Positions 31,391-43,369 of a stretch of DNA of 64,000 bases are shown in pieces. Positions within the stretch are counted from its first letter, which is position 1; each line of letters starts with the position of its first letter. The stretch comes from Bryum argenteum (Eukaryota; Streptophyta; Bryopsida; Bryales; Bryaceae), in assembly GCA_037043015.1 (NCBI GenBank), contig CM073324.1, positions 2,597,413 to 2,661,412 on the forward strand, in the 5' to 3' direction. The position numbers were made by a program, and so were the translations under genes. The notes beneath the pieces were generated by a model. The model was not told the DNA's origin. It ran no database searches and saw only the letters and a list, made by a program, of their open reading frames with translations.

Positions 31391-32579
31391 ATCTTCCGAT
31401 GAATGCAGTGAAGATGAAACTGACTAAAACTGTGAGTTTTGCGTAGCCGTATCTGTCACCTCATGATTTTACTATGTATCCATCCGGCCATTATGATGTG
31501 CATGTTATTATAAATAGCGGATTCTACTTAGAGTGACTTCCTTTGTACTTAAACTTTGGGCGCAGATGAAGAAAGGTTTTCGTATCAAAACTCATTGTTC
31601 TCTTATAGTACATAGGGTTAGGGACATGTAGAGATTTTGGAATGGAAAGCATTTTGAACTTTACCGAATTGCGGAGTAAAGTAGATGCTGTGCAATTTTC
31701 AGTTTTGTGCTTTGCTTTACAGAAGTTGTTGAGGCATCTTAGAAGTGATGTTCGAGGGAGACTATGATTGCTTCAGTAGATATAGTAGGGTCTATAAGCC
31801 AAAGACATTGCCATCACTTAATTTCTACCGTGCTTGCAATCTCTTAGAATGTACAATGTCATTGGTGCACTCTCTGATATGTTATAATTGTAGTGGCCGT
31901 CCTTCATCGTGGCTGCTTTCTACACGCTGAGGAAGGATCAAGGTTGCAGTTTCGTTTGCAGGGCGAAGACACGGACTAAGAATTGGCCAGACGATTGGAC
32001 GATTACATGCCTGCTTCCAGTCTAGTTCTCTCTTAACAAGGGGCCTCGCTTATACGGCTTGATGACCTTAAATTCCAACGAAGCCTGCGGAATCTAAGCA
32101 TCCTGATTCCAGTACAAAGTACCATGCCTGAACCAATGCGCATACGTAAAAATTGAATATAGGGAGGCTACAATTGGCGTACAGAAACATCAAATTACAA
32201 ATCTCCACGTGGGTTCACTCCGAAATCATACACAACCCTATACATAGATTTTGTTGACCAATAATTCAGGTACACGTGGCGCTCACATTAAGAAGCCAAC
32301 GTTAAAATAAAATTACCACATTTCATATATGTAGGCAAAAGTAAAACCATATTTAGGAAATTCTGAAGGTTAATGGCAACTTCTAAAATTAGAGAAAATA
32401 AAAGGGAAGAAAAAAACTTTTTACAACAATTGATCTTGGTGATTCCAGTTTTCACTTTCAACGTGGGGGGTTAAACACGTTTTGACTAAAAGTAGAATGA
32501 AAGCAACGTATGGTGGGTCCTCCCTCAAAATATGGCTACATGAGAACACAATGGATTTGGGAACTTAGAGTTCTCAAGA
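31391..32579. other. CACTA 3' region without supported gene
   Basis: AT-rich DNA between the TNPA-like stop and the subterminal repeats. Short frames such as 31,745-31,930 have no family signature. Confidence 0.45.
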
Positions 32580-32738
32580 GTAGAACGGGGCGTAGTTCAT
32601 ACTACACCCTAACGTAGTAAACTTTTTAACTACGCTCCGACGTAGAAAAAGCTACGATATTTTGAGGCCAGTTTCGTAAATTCCTAGAGTATAAAGCTAC
32701 GTTTTTGCCGTAGCTCACAGTGTATTGTTTTAGTAGTG
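32580..32738 (-). repeat. CACTA right terminus and subterminal repeats
   Basis: The terminus reads CACTACTAAAACAATACACT on the minus strand, starting at 32,738. Inward, CTACG and CGTAG words cluster (GCTACGTTTTTGCCGTAGC, GACGTAGAAAAAGCTACG, ACTACGCTCCGACGTAG), forming alternating inverted motifs typical of CACTA subterminal regions that bind the element's DNA-binding protein. TAG follows at 32,739-32,741. Confidence 0.75.
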
Positions 32739-32741
32739 TAG

Positions 32742-33177
32742 AAGCGGTACTATTTTACTACTCAATAATGCTCCGATTGCGTGGCTAAGCCGAAAACAAA
32801 CTTGTACGGCTACATCGACAACGGAAGCCGAATACATCGCAGCTTCTCTCACATCGAAGGAGATAGTCTGGGTTCGGAGACTATTACAGGAGATTGGTTA
32901 TCCCCAGGTGATGCCAACACCTCTTCTATCAGACAATCAATCTGCCATCAGACTTGTGCAGAATCCTGAATTCCACAGGCGTACCAAGCATATTGATATA
33001 ATGTATCACCTCATCCGTGAATTCCAATCTAAGAAAGAGATTGAGGTACTATACGTCCCAAGCCTTCTTCAACTGGCTGATATTATGACGAAGCCGCTTA
33101 CACCTGACATTTTTACCAAGCTCAGAGACGCACTCAACATCGTCAAGAAAGATCATCGGCAAGTGGGAGCAAAATAA
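32742..33177 (+). pseudogene. Ty1/Copia polyprotein C-terminus (RNase H)
   Basis: Reads LLNNAPIAWLSRKQT, then TATSTTEAEYIAASLTSKEI, WVRRLLQEIGYPQ, LLSDNQSAIRLVQNPEFHRR, TKHIDIMYHLIREFQ and LQLADIMTKPLTPDIFTKL, stopping at 33,175-33,177. These are the standard Copia RNase H blocks (S-x-x-EAEY, D-N-x-S-A, RTKHID, and the xADxxTKPL ending). The upstream part of the polyprotein is missing because the CACTA terminus abuts the RNase H sequence. The element is therefore dead. Confidence 0.92.
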
Positions 33178-33225
33178 TGATAACTGTGAAGTGCCTCTGT
33201 ACGTTCTTGAGACTATGAGTGGGAG

Positions 33226-33484
33226 TATTCGAATCCATAGTTCAAGAACACAAGTCACTAGTTAGCTCAGTAGTTACTAATTAGTTTGAGCAAGAAGATA
33301 CGCAGTTACTAGTAGTTACTTGTCTCCATCGTGTAGTCACTAGTTAGTGAGCATCGAAGTACTTAGCCGATGTTGGCTCTTCATACTGTTTACTGTTTTC
33401 ACTTCATCTGTCGCTCATGAAATAAACGTTGCCTTTCGTGCTGTATGTGTTGGCTTGTATCTTTTTGGTTCCTATTTTACAACA
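33226..33484 (+). repeat. Copia 3' LTR (approximate)
   Basis: A purine run GAGTGGGAG (polypurine-tract-like) precedes TATTCGAATCC at 33,226. The segment ends TTTTACAACA at 33,484 and contains an AATAAA signal at 33,421. There is no 5' LTR in the window to compare, and the 5' edge lacks a clean TG, so the limits are estimates. Confidence 0.5.
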
Positions 33485-34044
33485 CAATCCGCCAGATACT
33501 TGATCAAGGGACGCCTGTCACGCGCGCGGTGGCGTGGTCGATCCCCAAACAGGCAAACACCTTCGGCCTCTCTGCACATGTCAAGAGTGACGCCTTTTCT
33601 TCGATCGCCGCACTCTCTCGTGCTGCGGAGGTCCTCCAATTCGCCATGAGGCGGTCGGGCCTCCGATCGCCATTCATGCTTCCGGATGTTGTTGGCGATG
33701 GAGAGGATCTCACCGAGTGGCCCTTCCTGCCTCCTCAACCTGCAGCAGCACCACCGATGCTGTCTACGTTTCCGGCACGGCCCGCTAACGAGACAAAAGG
33801 GTCATCGATGGTGCCTGAGTTTCCATTACATTCGCAACAATTCTTGCATCCTTTAACTGGACTGGGACTGCAGCACTACATGGCTTCTTCTTCAGCGAGT
33901 GGAGTAGCACCTGGAAACGTTGCAACTACTAACTGGCCGCAGCCAACACTTGGACCAGCTCTCGACAGCTCCACGGTGATGACGAGCGATAGGGTGCTGG
34001 ACTGGTCCGTTCTTACCCACAGAACTGATCGGACGTGGAGATGA
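33485..34044 (+). CDS. Unrecognised protein exon beside the Copia LTR
   Basis: The open frame enters from the LTR and continues to a stop at 34,042-34,044. The non-LTR part encodes ILDQGTPVTRAVAWSIPKQA, LSRAAEVLQFAMRRSGLRSP, and then a Pro/Ser-rich stretch. High GC and codon-like structure suggest a real exon. The Copia insertion may have cut off its 5' end. It could continue through a splice site near 34,040 or 34,085 into the duplicated modules downstream. I recognise no domain. Confidence 0.4.
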
Positions 34045-34149
34045 TGAAGCTCACACAGAATGTGCACAAGATGGAGCTTCAAAATGTAAGGATCACTCTT
34101 CTCCATCTTTCAATTTTATCAACTTTTAGCATTTCAAGTTCGGAGCCTC

Positions 34150-34940
34150 TGAATCATATATGATAATCTTCTGTATGTTTGACAATCTGGAACTTCCACG
34201 AAGATCTTGGGAAGAACCTCATTGGGTAGATCCCCCATTTGCCCGACCCTGCAATGCAAGTAGCTCTAGTCAGTGGTGGCCACACTCAAGCTGGCTAGCC
34301 GACAACTGCAATAGCAACTGCAACCACGGCACCTCAAAATTTCACCCGGCTGTACCCTTAGAGCCTCCCATCAATCACGCGCCATTGTTTGAGCCTTCCA
34401 CCCCACCAACCTTAATTCAACCATGGTGCCGCTAGTCGAGAGCACAAAGCCTCCGAGGGCCGTAACACCGGGAATGGTGAGATCACCTGCTCTTTGGAAT
34501 CTCAATGCAAGCCTGGAGCAGCAAATCGAGAATCCAGTGCCTCACAGGACCATAACACCGGTAATGGTGAGACTATTTCTATCCAGCTAACCAGATTATA
34601 TAGCGCATGGATGCATGAATTAATTATGATTTGTTATAAAGGTCTGTTCTTTTAGTCCATTTCGAGGCTTTTTTGGGAGTTGGTTAATAATCAAAACACA
34701 TCTAACATATTGTATGTATGCGTACATACACTCTCAACTGTGAACAGAGTTTGAAGCCAAAATTAGATGCGGAACAGAAGAGAATTACCAAAAGGGCCCG
34801 TAAGGATCCATCTACAGATCAAGAAACAACACGCAAGATAGCTGGGAGGATGCGCAAAACGAAAGATTATGAAGACCCAGCAGAATCACCATGTAAGATT
34901 GTCAATTTGTCATCACACAGAAACTTTTGATCAATTTGAT
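34150..34940 (+). other. Duplicated exon-like module, copy 1
   Basis: Contains GGGAAGAACCTCATTGGGTA, AGCTCTAGTCAGTGG, CCATGGTGCCGCTAGTCGAG, and an exon-like KRITKRARKDPSTDQETTRK with basic residues. The same order occurs at 36,200-36,775. Two internal copies of ACACCGG(G/T)AATGGTGAGA lie at about 34,468 and 34,557. The module probably holds small exons of an unrecognised plus-strand gene. Confidence 0.5.
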
Positions 34941-35182
34941 ATTTGTTTGTAACTTCTACAACTGCAGGGTGTGTTGTTTGATCATTACTTTGGAGTGCTA
35001 ACTTGGATCTCTCTAAAGAAGAGAGATTGAGTCTCTATCTTCCGGGATGTGAAACTATCAAGATTGCATGCCAAACTCCTTCACATTCAACTTCATTTAC
35101 AGATGCCTGCAAGCTACATGTAAAACCAACACCTTGCTCGTGTTTTCTTTAGTAAGTATGTAAATGTCATTTGTCGGTTCAG

Positions 35183-35820
35183 ATGAGGGACGAGCAAGTG
35201 GCAGAGCAAATCATGAGGAGGAAGCTGAGCTCGAGCATCAAGATCGAGGTATAACTGAAAGCATCATCTGAATCTGCCTGGGCTCTGCAATCGTTTGAAT
35301 GTGCTTAACATTTTGGAGTTGTAGCTCGACTGCTGTTATGATGATAGTTTAGCTACTAACAGGCACGGTGAGTTTAGGCATTTGTTGTGAGAGAGAAATT
35401 TTTCAATGACACTTGCTGAAAAATTGTAGGAATTTTCCACTGTCTGTAGGAATTCGAACTGATTGGGCTTGCCATTGTTGCTGAGTTCAGAGAACGAGGG
35501 AACTGCAGGCACGATTCGCTGAGATAACGAACCAAAGCGCACAGCTAGTACAAGACTTATCCCGGCCGCTCCTTTCGATCGAGCAGATTCTTGTGGAGTA
35601 TGTGGCCACGGACCAGATTCCTCCAGAGCAGGTGCTTAGTTACGGAGGAGAATCCTTCAGAGCAGGTGCCTACAGACCGGATCGAATGTTTGGAGGACTA
35701 ATGCGCTCACAACACAGAATGGTCACGGATGCAGCACTCTCCTGGGATTCAAGTGGAGCATCAGATACAACCATCATCTCCAGATTTTCGTGTTGTTTTA
35801 ATTCTTCTACAGAGCATTGA
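35183..35820 (+). CDS. Unrecognised exons between the duplicated modules
   Basis: A short piece MRDEQVAEQIMRRKLSSSIK (from 35,183, donor near GAG|GTATAAC) is followed by a longer frame from about 35,510, reading RFAEITNQSAQLVQDLSRPL, LSIEQILVEYVATDQIPPEQ and ending at 35,818-35,820. The helical, glutamine- and leucine-rich character suggests a coiled-coil or regulatory region. No known family is recognised. It may belong to the same gene as the flanking duplicated modules. Confidence 0.4.
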
Positions 35821-36199
35821 TTGATTTGAACTCCTTGCTTTCATATTACTGATTTGCTACATATTTTGCAAACGTGATCACTATGAGCATTTATGTTCTG
35901 AAATCTTGCACGAAATCAGTCAGTCAAGCCCAGATTGATGTATCATCCACAGCATTGATTTCCACCATCCATGATCGCATAGATTGTCCCCCCTATCATG
36001 ACAGCTCCTGGAAATCCAGAATATTTCTTTTCCCCAAGGATACGTGGGTGGACCCATGTATCTTGTCTTGCAGGGAAAATCGTGCCACATGAACCATTTA
36101 CATTTTCACTGCAGCTGTTGAATGTCACTGTAACTGGTTTGGAATTTTGAGCACTATGTGCAAGAAGTATAAAATAATGGTGTACATCATACAACCTGC

Positions 36200-36775
36200 A
36201 TGTGAGGTGATGAACTTGTGTATGTTTCGCAACCAGGGGAAATTATGGGAAGAACCTCAATAGGTAGATCCTTCGTTTGCTTCACAATTCACATACGAAT
36301 AGCTCTAGTCAGTGGCTCGCCGACAACTGCACTGCAAATAACCATGGCACCTCAGCATTCCAGCCTGGGATTGACCATGACACCTCCAGGCTCTGCTCTT
36401 TTGAAGCTTAATTTAAGCATGGTGCCTCTAGTCGAGAGCCCGGAGCTTCAGAGGAGGTCTATTTTACAGAGCATGGTGAGATCATTGCTATACAGTGATT
36501 ATGTATTAGTTATGAACTACTTTTTTTTAACGATTTTGATACGGGTGTGATCAGATTATTATCCAGCCTTTTACATCTTGCATGTATGTGTGCACTCTCA
36601 ACTGTTAGCAGAGCCTCGACCTGGAGCCAGAAGCAGTAGATACTCAACCGAAGAGATCTAGCAAAAGGGCCCATAAGGATCCATCCTCAAAGCAACGATC
36701 GCCACAAAAGAGAGCGTGCAGGATCTTCAAGTCCCATCAGATCCCCAGGTATGACTGTCGTCACACATGATATTT
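36200..36775 (+). other. Duplicated exon-like module, copy 2
   Basis: Diverged copy of 34,150-34,940: GGGAAGAACCTCAATAGGTA, AGCTCTAGTCAGTGGC, GCATGGTGCCTCTAGTCGAG, then RSSKRAHKDPSSKQRS matching the KRARKDPSTDQ segment. The shared blocks are in the same order about 2 kb apart, so this is a direct tandem duplication. Confidence 0.5.
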
Positions 36776-36879
36776 CAATCTGACTGATATTTGTTTACAA
36801 GTGACATTTGAACCTTTTAAAGATTGTACAAGGGGTCAAGGGCATCCCTAAAAAAACAGCATCTAGCTGTGAAGCTTTT

Positions 36880-38050
36880 AGTACGTGTACAATTATTCAT
36901 TCCTATATTTGTCAAAATCAAGATTTAGGATGTTCTGAAAACAGTTTCTCATAAGAACCACAAACTCATAGAGGTACCCCAATCATGACTAGTCATTTTG
37001 TTCCTAAAATGAATACAATTCGTGTGATGCTTGAGATCCAAAAAGCGAAACAATTCTAAAAAATTTTGCATGAGCATATATCCAATTTAGTTATATATGC
37101 AAAGAATAATATGACCAAAATGTTTCCAGTAACGATTATTAAGTCCTTCTTTGCACTCATGGAGACAACGCCTCTTGAGCAATGCCCAAAGAAACCTGCC
37201 CACGAACTAGGATGTTATGATCAAATTGCAAATGATATACATCCATAATTGGTCAAATTTTGGACCAATTACTTATATGAAGGGGTTAAGAGAACATTAT
37301 TTAGACACATTAAGTTTTGAGTACTTTTTCATCAACCGAAAAGTATTTCATAGGGTGTCAAAAATTTTCATACGTATTTGATATGATTAAACTATATGTT
37401 AAAAGTACCCAACCATTTGGAGGGTGGCAAACTGCAAGACATTCTTACCAATTTTTACTTTCAAAATACATAGTTCAAAAAATTATGTTTTTCGAAAACA
37501 TAGCTTGCAACAAACATAGCTTTCAAAATTAGACATGTAGAAGTTTTTGAAAGTCAAAATAATAACAATCTTTTAGTACACTTGGTGTAGGTCATGTGGG
37601 TCAAACCGTCAAACTTTGAAGTCATGAGGCCTTACAGATTCCAAGATAATTATGTATTTGACTATTTGTACTAAAAGTCGATCATGAAATTTGAGCATTT
37701 TCACTTTGAAACTCTGAGTGTGCAATATTTGCCAAACAAAGTAGATTTAAATTGCGACACAAAGCAAGTAATCTCATCAAAAACAGAAATTTGGATGAAG
37801 AAGCTATGGCATTTCAAAGTTCTTGCCCTTCATTCAAAATCTATTAAAACGCGATTCGGTTTGTCTAGGGGTTACATACTTACAACATTGGACGTGGCTA
37901 AACTTAGTGACACAAAAATCAAGCAAGCATTGATTTAAGTCATTTAACTATCACCACAAAAGAAGTCATGCACTCATGCAGCGGAAGGTATATATGAAGA
38001 ACACTTAGTTATTAGTATATATGGTCATACAAATGTTTTTTGAGGTCTAG
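36880..38050. repeat. Dispersed repeat family, copy A
   Basis: AT-rich, non-coding. Contains GTCATGTGGGTCAAA, TCATGAGGCCTTA, ATTTGGATGAAGAAGC and TCAAGCAAGCATTGATTTAA words that recur in copies B (43,370-44,290) and C (55,560-56,130). Copies share different overlapping portions, as expected for decayed fragments of one longer transposon. Confidence 0.7.
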
Positions 38051-39272
38051 TGTCTTTTTCAACCTCCAGCACCGTATATTTGTATACAAATACATCATTT
38101 AATGATTGATATACTTATCCTCTCCAAAAGCACTCAATTTTCTTGTATGAAAAACTCTTCTATTTCATGTCGTTGGTGCATATCATTTTTCCACATCCTC
38201 TTCACCTTGACTCCTAGAGAAGAGCCAAGTTTGATGACAGTTTAAGCCACACGTCTGTATATAGCATTTGAACGTTTTTCATTATCTGACTCCTACCTAT
38301 CATGGGGTTCAACAACTATATATTGATTCTTAAGAATATTGTATTTGTTTTTAAAAGTCTCAAAATGAGCATTTTATCTTCATTCAATGCATAATGCCTC
38401 ACCATGCAACTTCTTCTTTTGTAGCTCCCCATGCATATGAAATTAATGCCATCTCAAAATATCTTAAAATTTTTCAACATACATTGTCAAACTGTTGTTC
38501 AACAAAAGCATCATTCGATAACTCAAACCTAAAAAGCTTGCATGTGTGTGAGAGTTCGTGTATCGTGTAAACGAACGGTTATAAGTCAGTGTTGCTCTTA
38601 GAATCAGTGTTCATTTCTCTCAGACTGCAAGTCCCTACAGGTTCACATCATTTTACTTCCATAAATGTCATTGATCAATGACAAGACAAGCATATTTCAA
38701 CTAGAGGTGCTCGGCTCGATCACTGATCGACATCATGTTCGAAACAAGTGATCATTTTCGAAACGTTTAGAATGAGAGGTTCTCAAACGTTTTCAAAGCA
38801 TGGTGCAATTAAAGCTTCAACATATCTCACATCCTGGGCAAAGTAACTCAACAACTTTGAATAATTTAATACATCGTAATCATATACTTTTATTAGTATT
38901 GAAGTTGAGAAACACGTTACTCAACTGCTGGGTCATCCCTCTAAATATGAATCAGATATCGCCTTACCTCAAACCTTCCGACATATCACTCCAAGTATTG
39001 AGACTGAACCCTGGTGTGTACATAACTACTTGACGCCTTTGAGAGCATAGCCTCTGACTCTCTAACTAAGAACCGGTAATCTTCTACAGTCAGCCGATTT
39101 TACTGAACCAAAACGATAATTTGAGTTTGCCATCAAGAGCTGGACCAGCAATAATCTGAAACCAATCAGTAACTAAAGCCTAATCGGTTGCTCACATTCT
39201 GTAACTCCATTCTGCAATCGATTGCAAGCGATGTCCAGTAAGCGTGTAATAGCATGACGTCTGCAAGATGCT
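38051..39272. other. Intergenic, no gene supported
   Basis: AT-rich sequence downstream of the AP2-like gene. A short plus-strand frame (38,800-39,033) has no family signature. The 3' untranslated region and poly(A) site of the minus-strand AP2 gene should lie within about 300 bp of 39,273. Confidence 0.4.
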
Positions 39273-42200
39273 TCAGAAACGAAGCATGTTGCTATGGATG
39301 TAGTAGCACTCATCGAGTGCCGAGACTGGGCGAGTTTTAGCAGGCGGTAGTGGCAGCTGATCATTCTCGGGTGCTGGTGCTGTGATCTCCACGTTGAAGA
39401 GCTTGAACTTCACAAGTCGGCGGGCTACTACCTGGTGCATGGGAACCTTCTCTATTTGAGCAACGGGTGGCGCACCTTCGCAACCAAATGTCGTCGGCAA
39501 AACGCAGGCTACTTGACTTGACGAAGACGCTGGTGCATCCGGACGCCTGGGATACAGATTTAGCGGCCACAAGAACTGTTCTACATGGAGAGCTAGCGGA
39601 GGAGTAGTTTGGCTTGCAGCTTCTGCAGGAGGGGAAACTGCGCGCTTTGTTGCTTGACGAGCAATGCGCCTCTTCTTCGTTGGAAATGAAGTTGAACCCT
39701 GTTCCTTTGCCTTTGCATCATTCACTAGCTTGGTTTCCAATGCCAACCGCGCTTGTGTTGCTTGTAAGGCCCTCAGATATTCTAATCATCAACAATACAT
39801 TTCCCATCAGAAAAAAATTAATTGACTACATAACCAGCGAGCACCAGTCTTATGGTTACCTAAGTATTTAAGTATTTGTGTTTCTGTTCTTTGAAACTCC
39901 ACATGAATGATTATATCATGACCTGATCAATTCTCTGCATACTTGAAATCAAAATCTCGCTTACCCGGGTATACTGCTGCAAATCGTTCTGCAGCGTAGG
40001 ATGGCATGGCCCGAATATGGAAAGTATCCACGATCAGACATGCCAGCTCCCCGAATGCATACTTCACTGCTTCGTAATAGATGGCTCTGTGTCTCATTCC
40101 ATATGCAAGTTAGCGATGAAATCAATGAACTGCTAACTCTGTAATGAAACAATCTTTCATATCAAACTCCCATGATACGAGAAAAGAATGATAATTCTAG
40201 TGAATCACGATACTAGCAAAGAAAAATAATTTCCAAGTTACAGTGTATGTGGATGTGTACCGGGCTGCGTCGTCTTCAGTAGGGAAGGTCCCCAAGATAA
40301 TCTCCCTGCAAGCATATTCAGAGTGCACTGCCCACTTCAGACTCCCATAAGTCAATCAAGATCGTCGATGATAAAAAAGTTATCTTTCAGCTGAAAACAT
40401 TACTTGAACTTTACGATTAACTCTTGAAGCCAGAGTTCCAAAGATTCATAATTCTCAGTTCTACTAGTAGAATCAATGCCATCTTACCTGTAGGTAGCAA
40501 TGTAGTGATCCTTTTCTTTGATGTGTCTCACACCCGGATAAGTTGCTTGCGATCCGTAACCACGACTATCCCGGCGGAGATAAAGCAGAAGCTGGTTCTT
40601 GCTGAGCTTGTACAACTGAAAAATGAAGAATTTACCCAGATCAGTCCGGCTCGCAATAGTCCTACTTCTGTACCATGTAGCAATAACATAAGAACCCTTA
40701 GGGATGCTACCATCTAGTCATGTTTGTAGGAAACTATAAAGTATTCATTTGTCAAAAGTGATCAGAGTGCAGGTTCACGAGCATCTTACATGAGACATTT
40801 CCATTCGATAGTCTTCTGGTTTGAAGTTGATGTCCACATGTTTCCCACTCAGCACAAGCGCGGCCTTGTCATACGCCCTGAGAACATAGCAACAAGCACT
40901 CTGTTAAATGCTTAAAAGCTCATAATCAACAGGTTCAGCAGTCACTTTTGTGACAAGGAGTCTAGCTCTCTGTAAGTAAAAATCACGTATACATGCAGGA
41001 ATCAGCATGAGAATATGTATAAAGCTTCATTAAATCAGTAAGGGTTTCCAAAACTGACCAGGCTGCTTCTTCTTCTGTTGTAGATGCCCCTGCACATGAA
41101 ACCCATGCCGTAAAACAACTTAGTTAACTTTCTAATCAAGAATAACCTGCTGAAGGACATGATCGTTCTCTAATCAAAACCTCAAATTTAAAGCCTACAT
41201 TACATGTCTACGTGTTGTCGCTTCCAGAAAACGAAAGTATGTCAGGGGAGATAATCAGTTCTTACCAAGGTAGACTTGGGCACGGTCATGCCTGCAGCAA
41301 CAACCAACAATCTTAGAAATATTGCACATGCAAATACATGCCTTGAAGGCTGAGTTCATCCTTCCGAGGCACTTATCAAGTTAGAGTCTGTCACAGACCA
41401 TACATCAGTATCCATGGATGTATATCTGGGTGTGGACATAGCAATTGTATCAATCGAGCCAGAAAAAGCAGTGTACGTGGAATCGTAGAGCAAGTGGCAT
41501 GGTACCAGATGTGTGCCTCCCACCTTCCGGTCCTCTTGTAGAACGTGACACCACGATACTCGGAACTTCGACTTTTCGGCCCAGGGCGAGAGTGCTTCCT
41601 CCGAGCAACATCTGCTGCACTCATGTTCTTCAGAACCGGAGGATGATCCTCATCGACATACAGAGCTCCCAGTGAGCCCGCACACTCCGCATACAGAGCC
41701 TCCGGCATCGGAGTCTTGATGAAGTCCAAACAGGATTTGCATGGGTCAGTCGGAATGCATCTCCTGGTGCCGAACTTGAAGGTGGAATGGAATGCCGCCT
41801 CTCGTTCCTTCCATACGGGATTCTCCAACTCCATCGTATGTTCCGACCACTTCGGGGGCCTCAGTGGCAGCCCGTTTGGCTGAGCCGATGTATCCTTGAA
41901 CTGCGACAGAGGACTCTTTGGACTGCCTCTTGCTCTGCCTTTCCCTTTTGCTGACCCATCCTGTATCATCAAGGATTAATCGACTTGTAATCCAATTTCT
42001 AGTTAACATAGACTCAGGAATATGCCCATGCATGGTCAAGGTTCGGCTCACCTTTACTGCAGTCGCGGCGGACTTGGTGATCTCGAAGCAGTCACTCTCG
42101 CCATCGGAGGCTTCATGATACTCAAGGTCCATGGTCGTCTCACTCATGGTCATTACGGGATTTATTACGGGATTGACCATGTATTTGTTGGTGGCAGAAG

Positions 42201-42516
42201 GATTGGACCAAACCTCCACCGGGCGGCCCTGCTTGTAGGGTGGACTCAAGCTCGCAGCAAGTCGGCCAGGGTTAGCGACAGGGGTATCACTAGTTTTCCA
42301 ATCAGCCGATGTAGAAATGGGACCGACCAGGACTCCGACCGTAGCCGGGGAGGGTTGGTGCTGAACGCACGATATGTGAATCTCAGAATCATTATTACGA
42401 CCTCTGGTGTGGTAGAATCTAAGGCCTCTCTCCGCCATGGCACGTTCCGGCTCATGGAATGGCGATGCTGAGAATGAAGACGCTGTCGCGCCTGGTGCGT
42501 CGTGATTCAGAACCAT
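39273..42516 (-). CDS. AP2/ERF transcription factor, euAP2-like, nine exons
   Basis: Exons: 42,052-42,516; 41,506-41,960; 41,266-41,291; 41,059-41,089; 40,790-40,877; 40,488-40,615; 40,261-40,305; 39,965-40,086; 39,273-39,781. All junctions are GT-AG and the phases join, giving 622 residues. The first AP2 repeat (about 289-344) reads [50 protein letters not shown], matching euAP2 repeat 1. After a linker with [14 protein letters not shown], the second repeat (about 381-430) has [18 protein letters not shown] and [15 protein letters not shown] but then diverges ([13 protein letters not shown]). Expected role: nuclear DNA-binding regulator. Residues 120-150 are acidic. Exons 3 and 4 are microexons of 26 and 31 bp. 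Confidence 0.88.
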
Positions 42517-43369
42517 GGCTGCGTGTGCTTCGTGATTCAGTGTGTGTCGAGCGGACCGATCGCACTGTAACGCACTGAAACCCAGGGCACAGAAACCCCA
42601 ATCAGAGCGTCTGAATCGAAAGAAACAACAAGAAAGGTATAACTAGTCTAGTCTGATACACAATATGCGCAAATAGAACCCACCCCTCAGGGTTAGAACC
42701 GGAGCACGGAAGAATTCCGATCTCTCAGAATTCTCTCGGAGGTGAAACGCAGCAAGAGCCGGGAAGAGTCGGGGAGGAGGGGCTGCCCTGCAGCCCAAGC
42801 AAGTGAATTGTGAATTGGGCGCAGCTAGCGGATGGTCAGGTGTGATGGTGGTGCGAGATCCAGGTTTGATTGTGTACCGATCATGGCCTGCAGGTCTGCC
42901 CGGCCCTCCATCGACCACAGCCGGGTCTGAATTTGCCTGAATTTGCGCGATGACAGCGGCTGTGAACAGTAGCTGGTTTGATGGTTGATGCGACACTGCC
43001 TCAACTCCCCCTCTCCTGCCCCATGGCCTGGCCTGCCGCTTGAGTGTAACTCAATCATTCATTCAGTGAGTGTGTTAGTGTTGAATCATAACAAACTGAA
43101 GTTTATAATATTCCATTTGAGGTCGATCGGTTGTTCGGTTTGGAAGGAATATGTATCTTTAGATCCATGTGATGTGAAAGTTGTCTAGCTAGCTACTAAG
43201 TAATTGGAGAAGTTACCCATATATTTATTCGATGAAGGCTGAGCAATTGTTTCTAGGTGGAGCATGTATGGGAGTTAGCGTATGTAATATTGAGTTTCTA
43301 TTGTGGTAATTTTTTATGTTGTATTGTGATAATTATTGATGTTAAGTGAAACTTTAGTGTGGAAATTCT
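42517..43369. other. Upstream region of the AP2-like gene
   Basis: Presumed promoter and 5' leader of the minus-strand AP2-like gene. The first kilobase is more GC-rich than the surroundings and includes several short antisense frames without family signatures. No TATA box was placed with confidence. Confidence 0.4.

Larger units (their letters stand above)
4106..32738. mobile_element. CACTA (En/Spm-type) DNA transposon, left end not found
   Basis: The right end is seen directly: the sequence ends ...TTTTAGTAGTG at 32,738, the reverse complement of a CACTACTAAAA terminus. It is preceded by clustered CTACG/CGTAG subterminal motifs (about 32,590-32,715) and followed by TAG, a candidate 3-bp target duplication. 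Inside are a tnp2-type transposase on the minus strand and a TNPA/Ptta-like gene on the plus strand. A hAT element of 13.8 kb is nested between them. No matching left terminus was found in 1-4,105, so the stated start is only the outer limit of recognised coding sequence. The element may begin before the window. That one CACTA contains both genes is inference. Confidence 0.6.
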
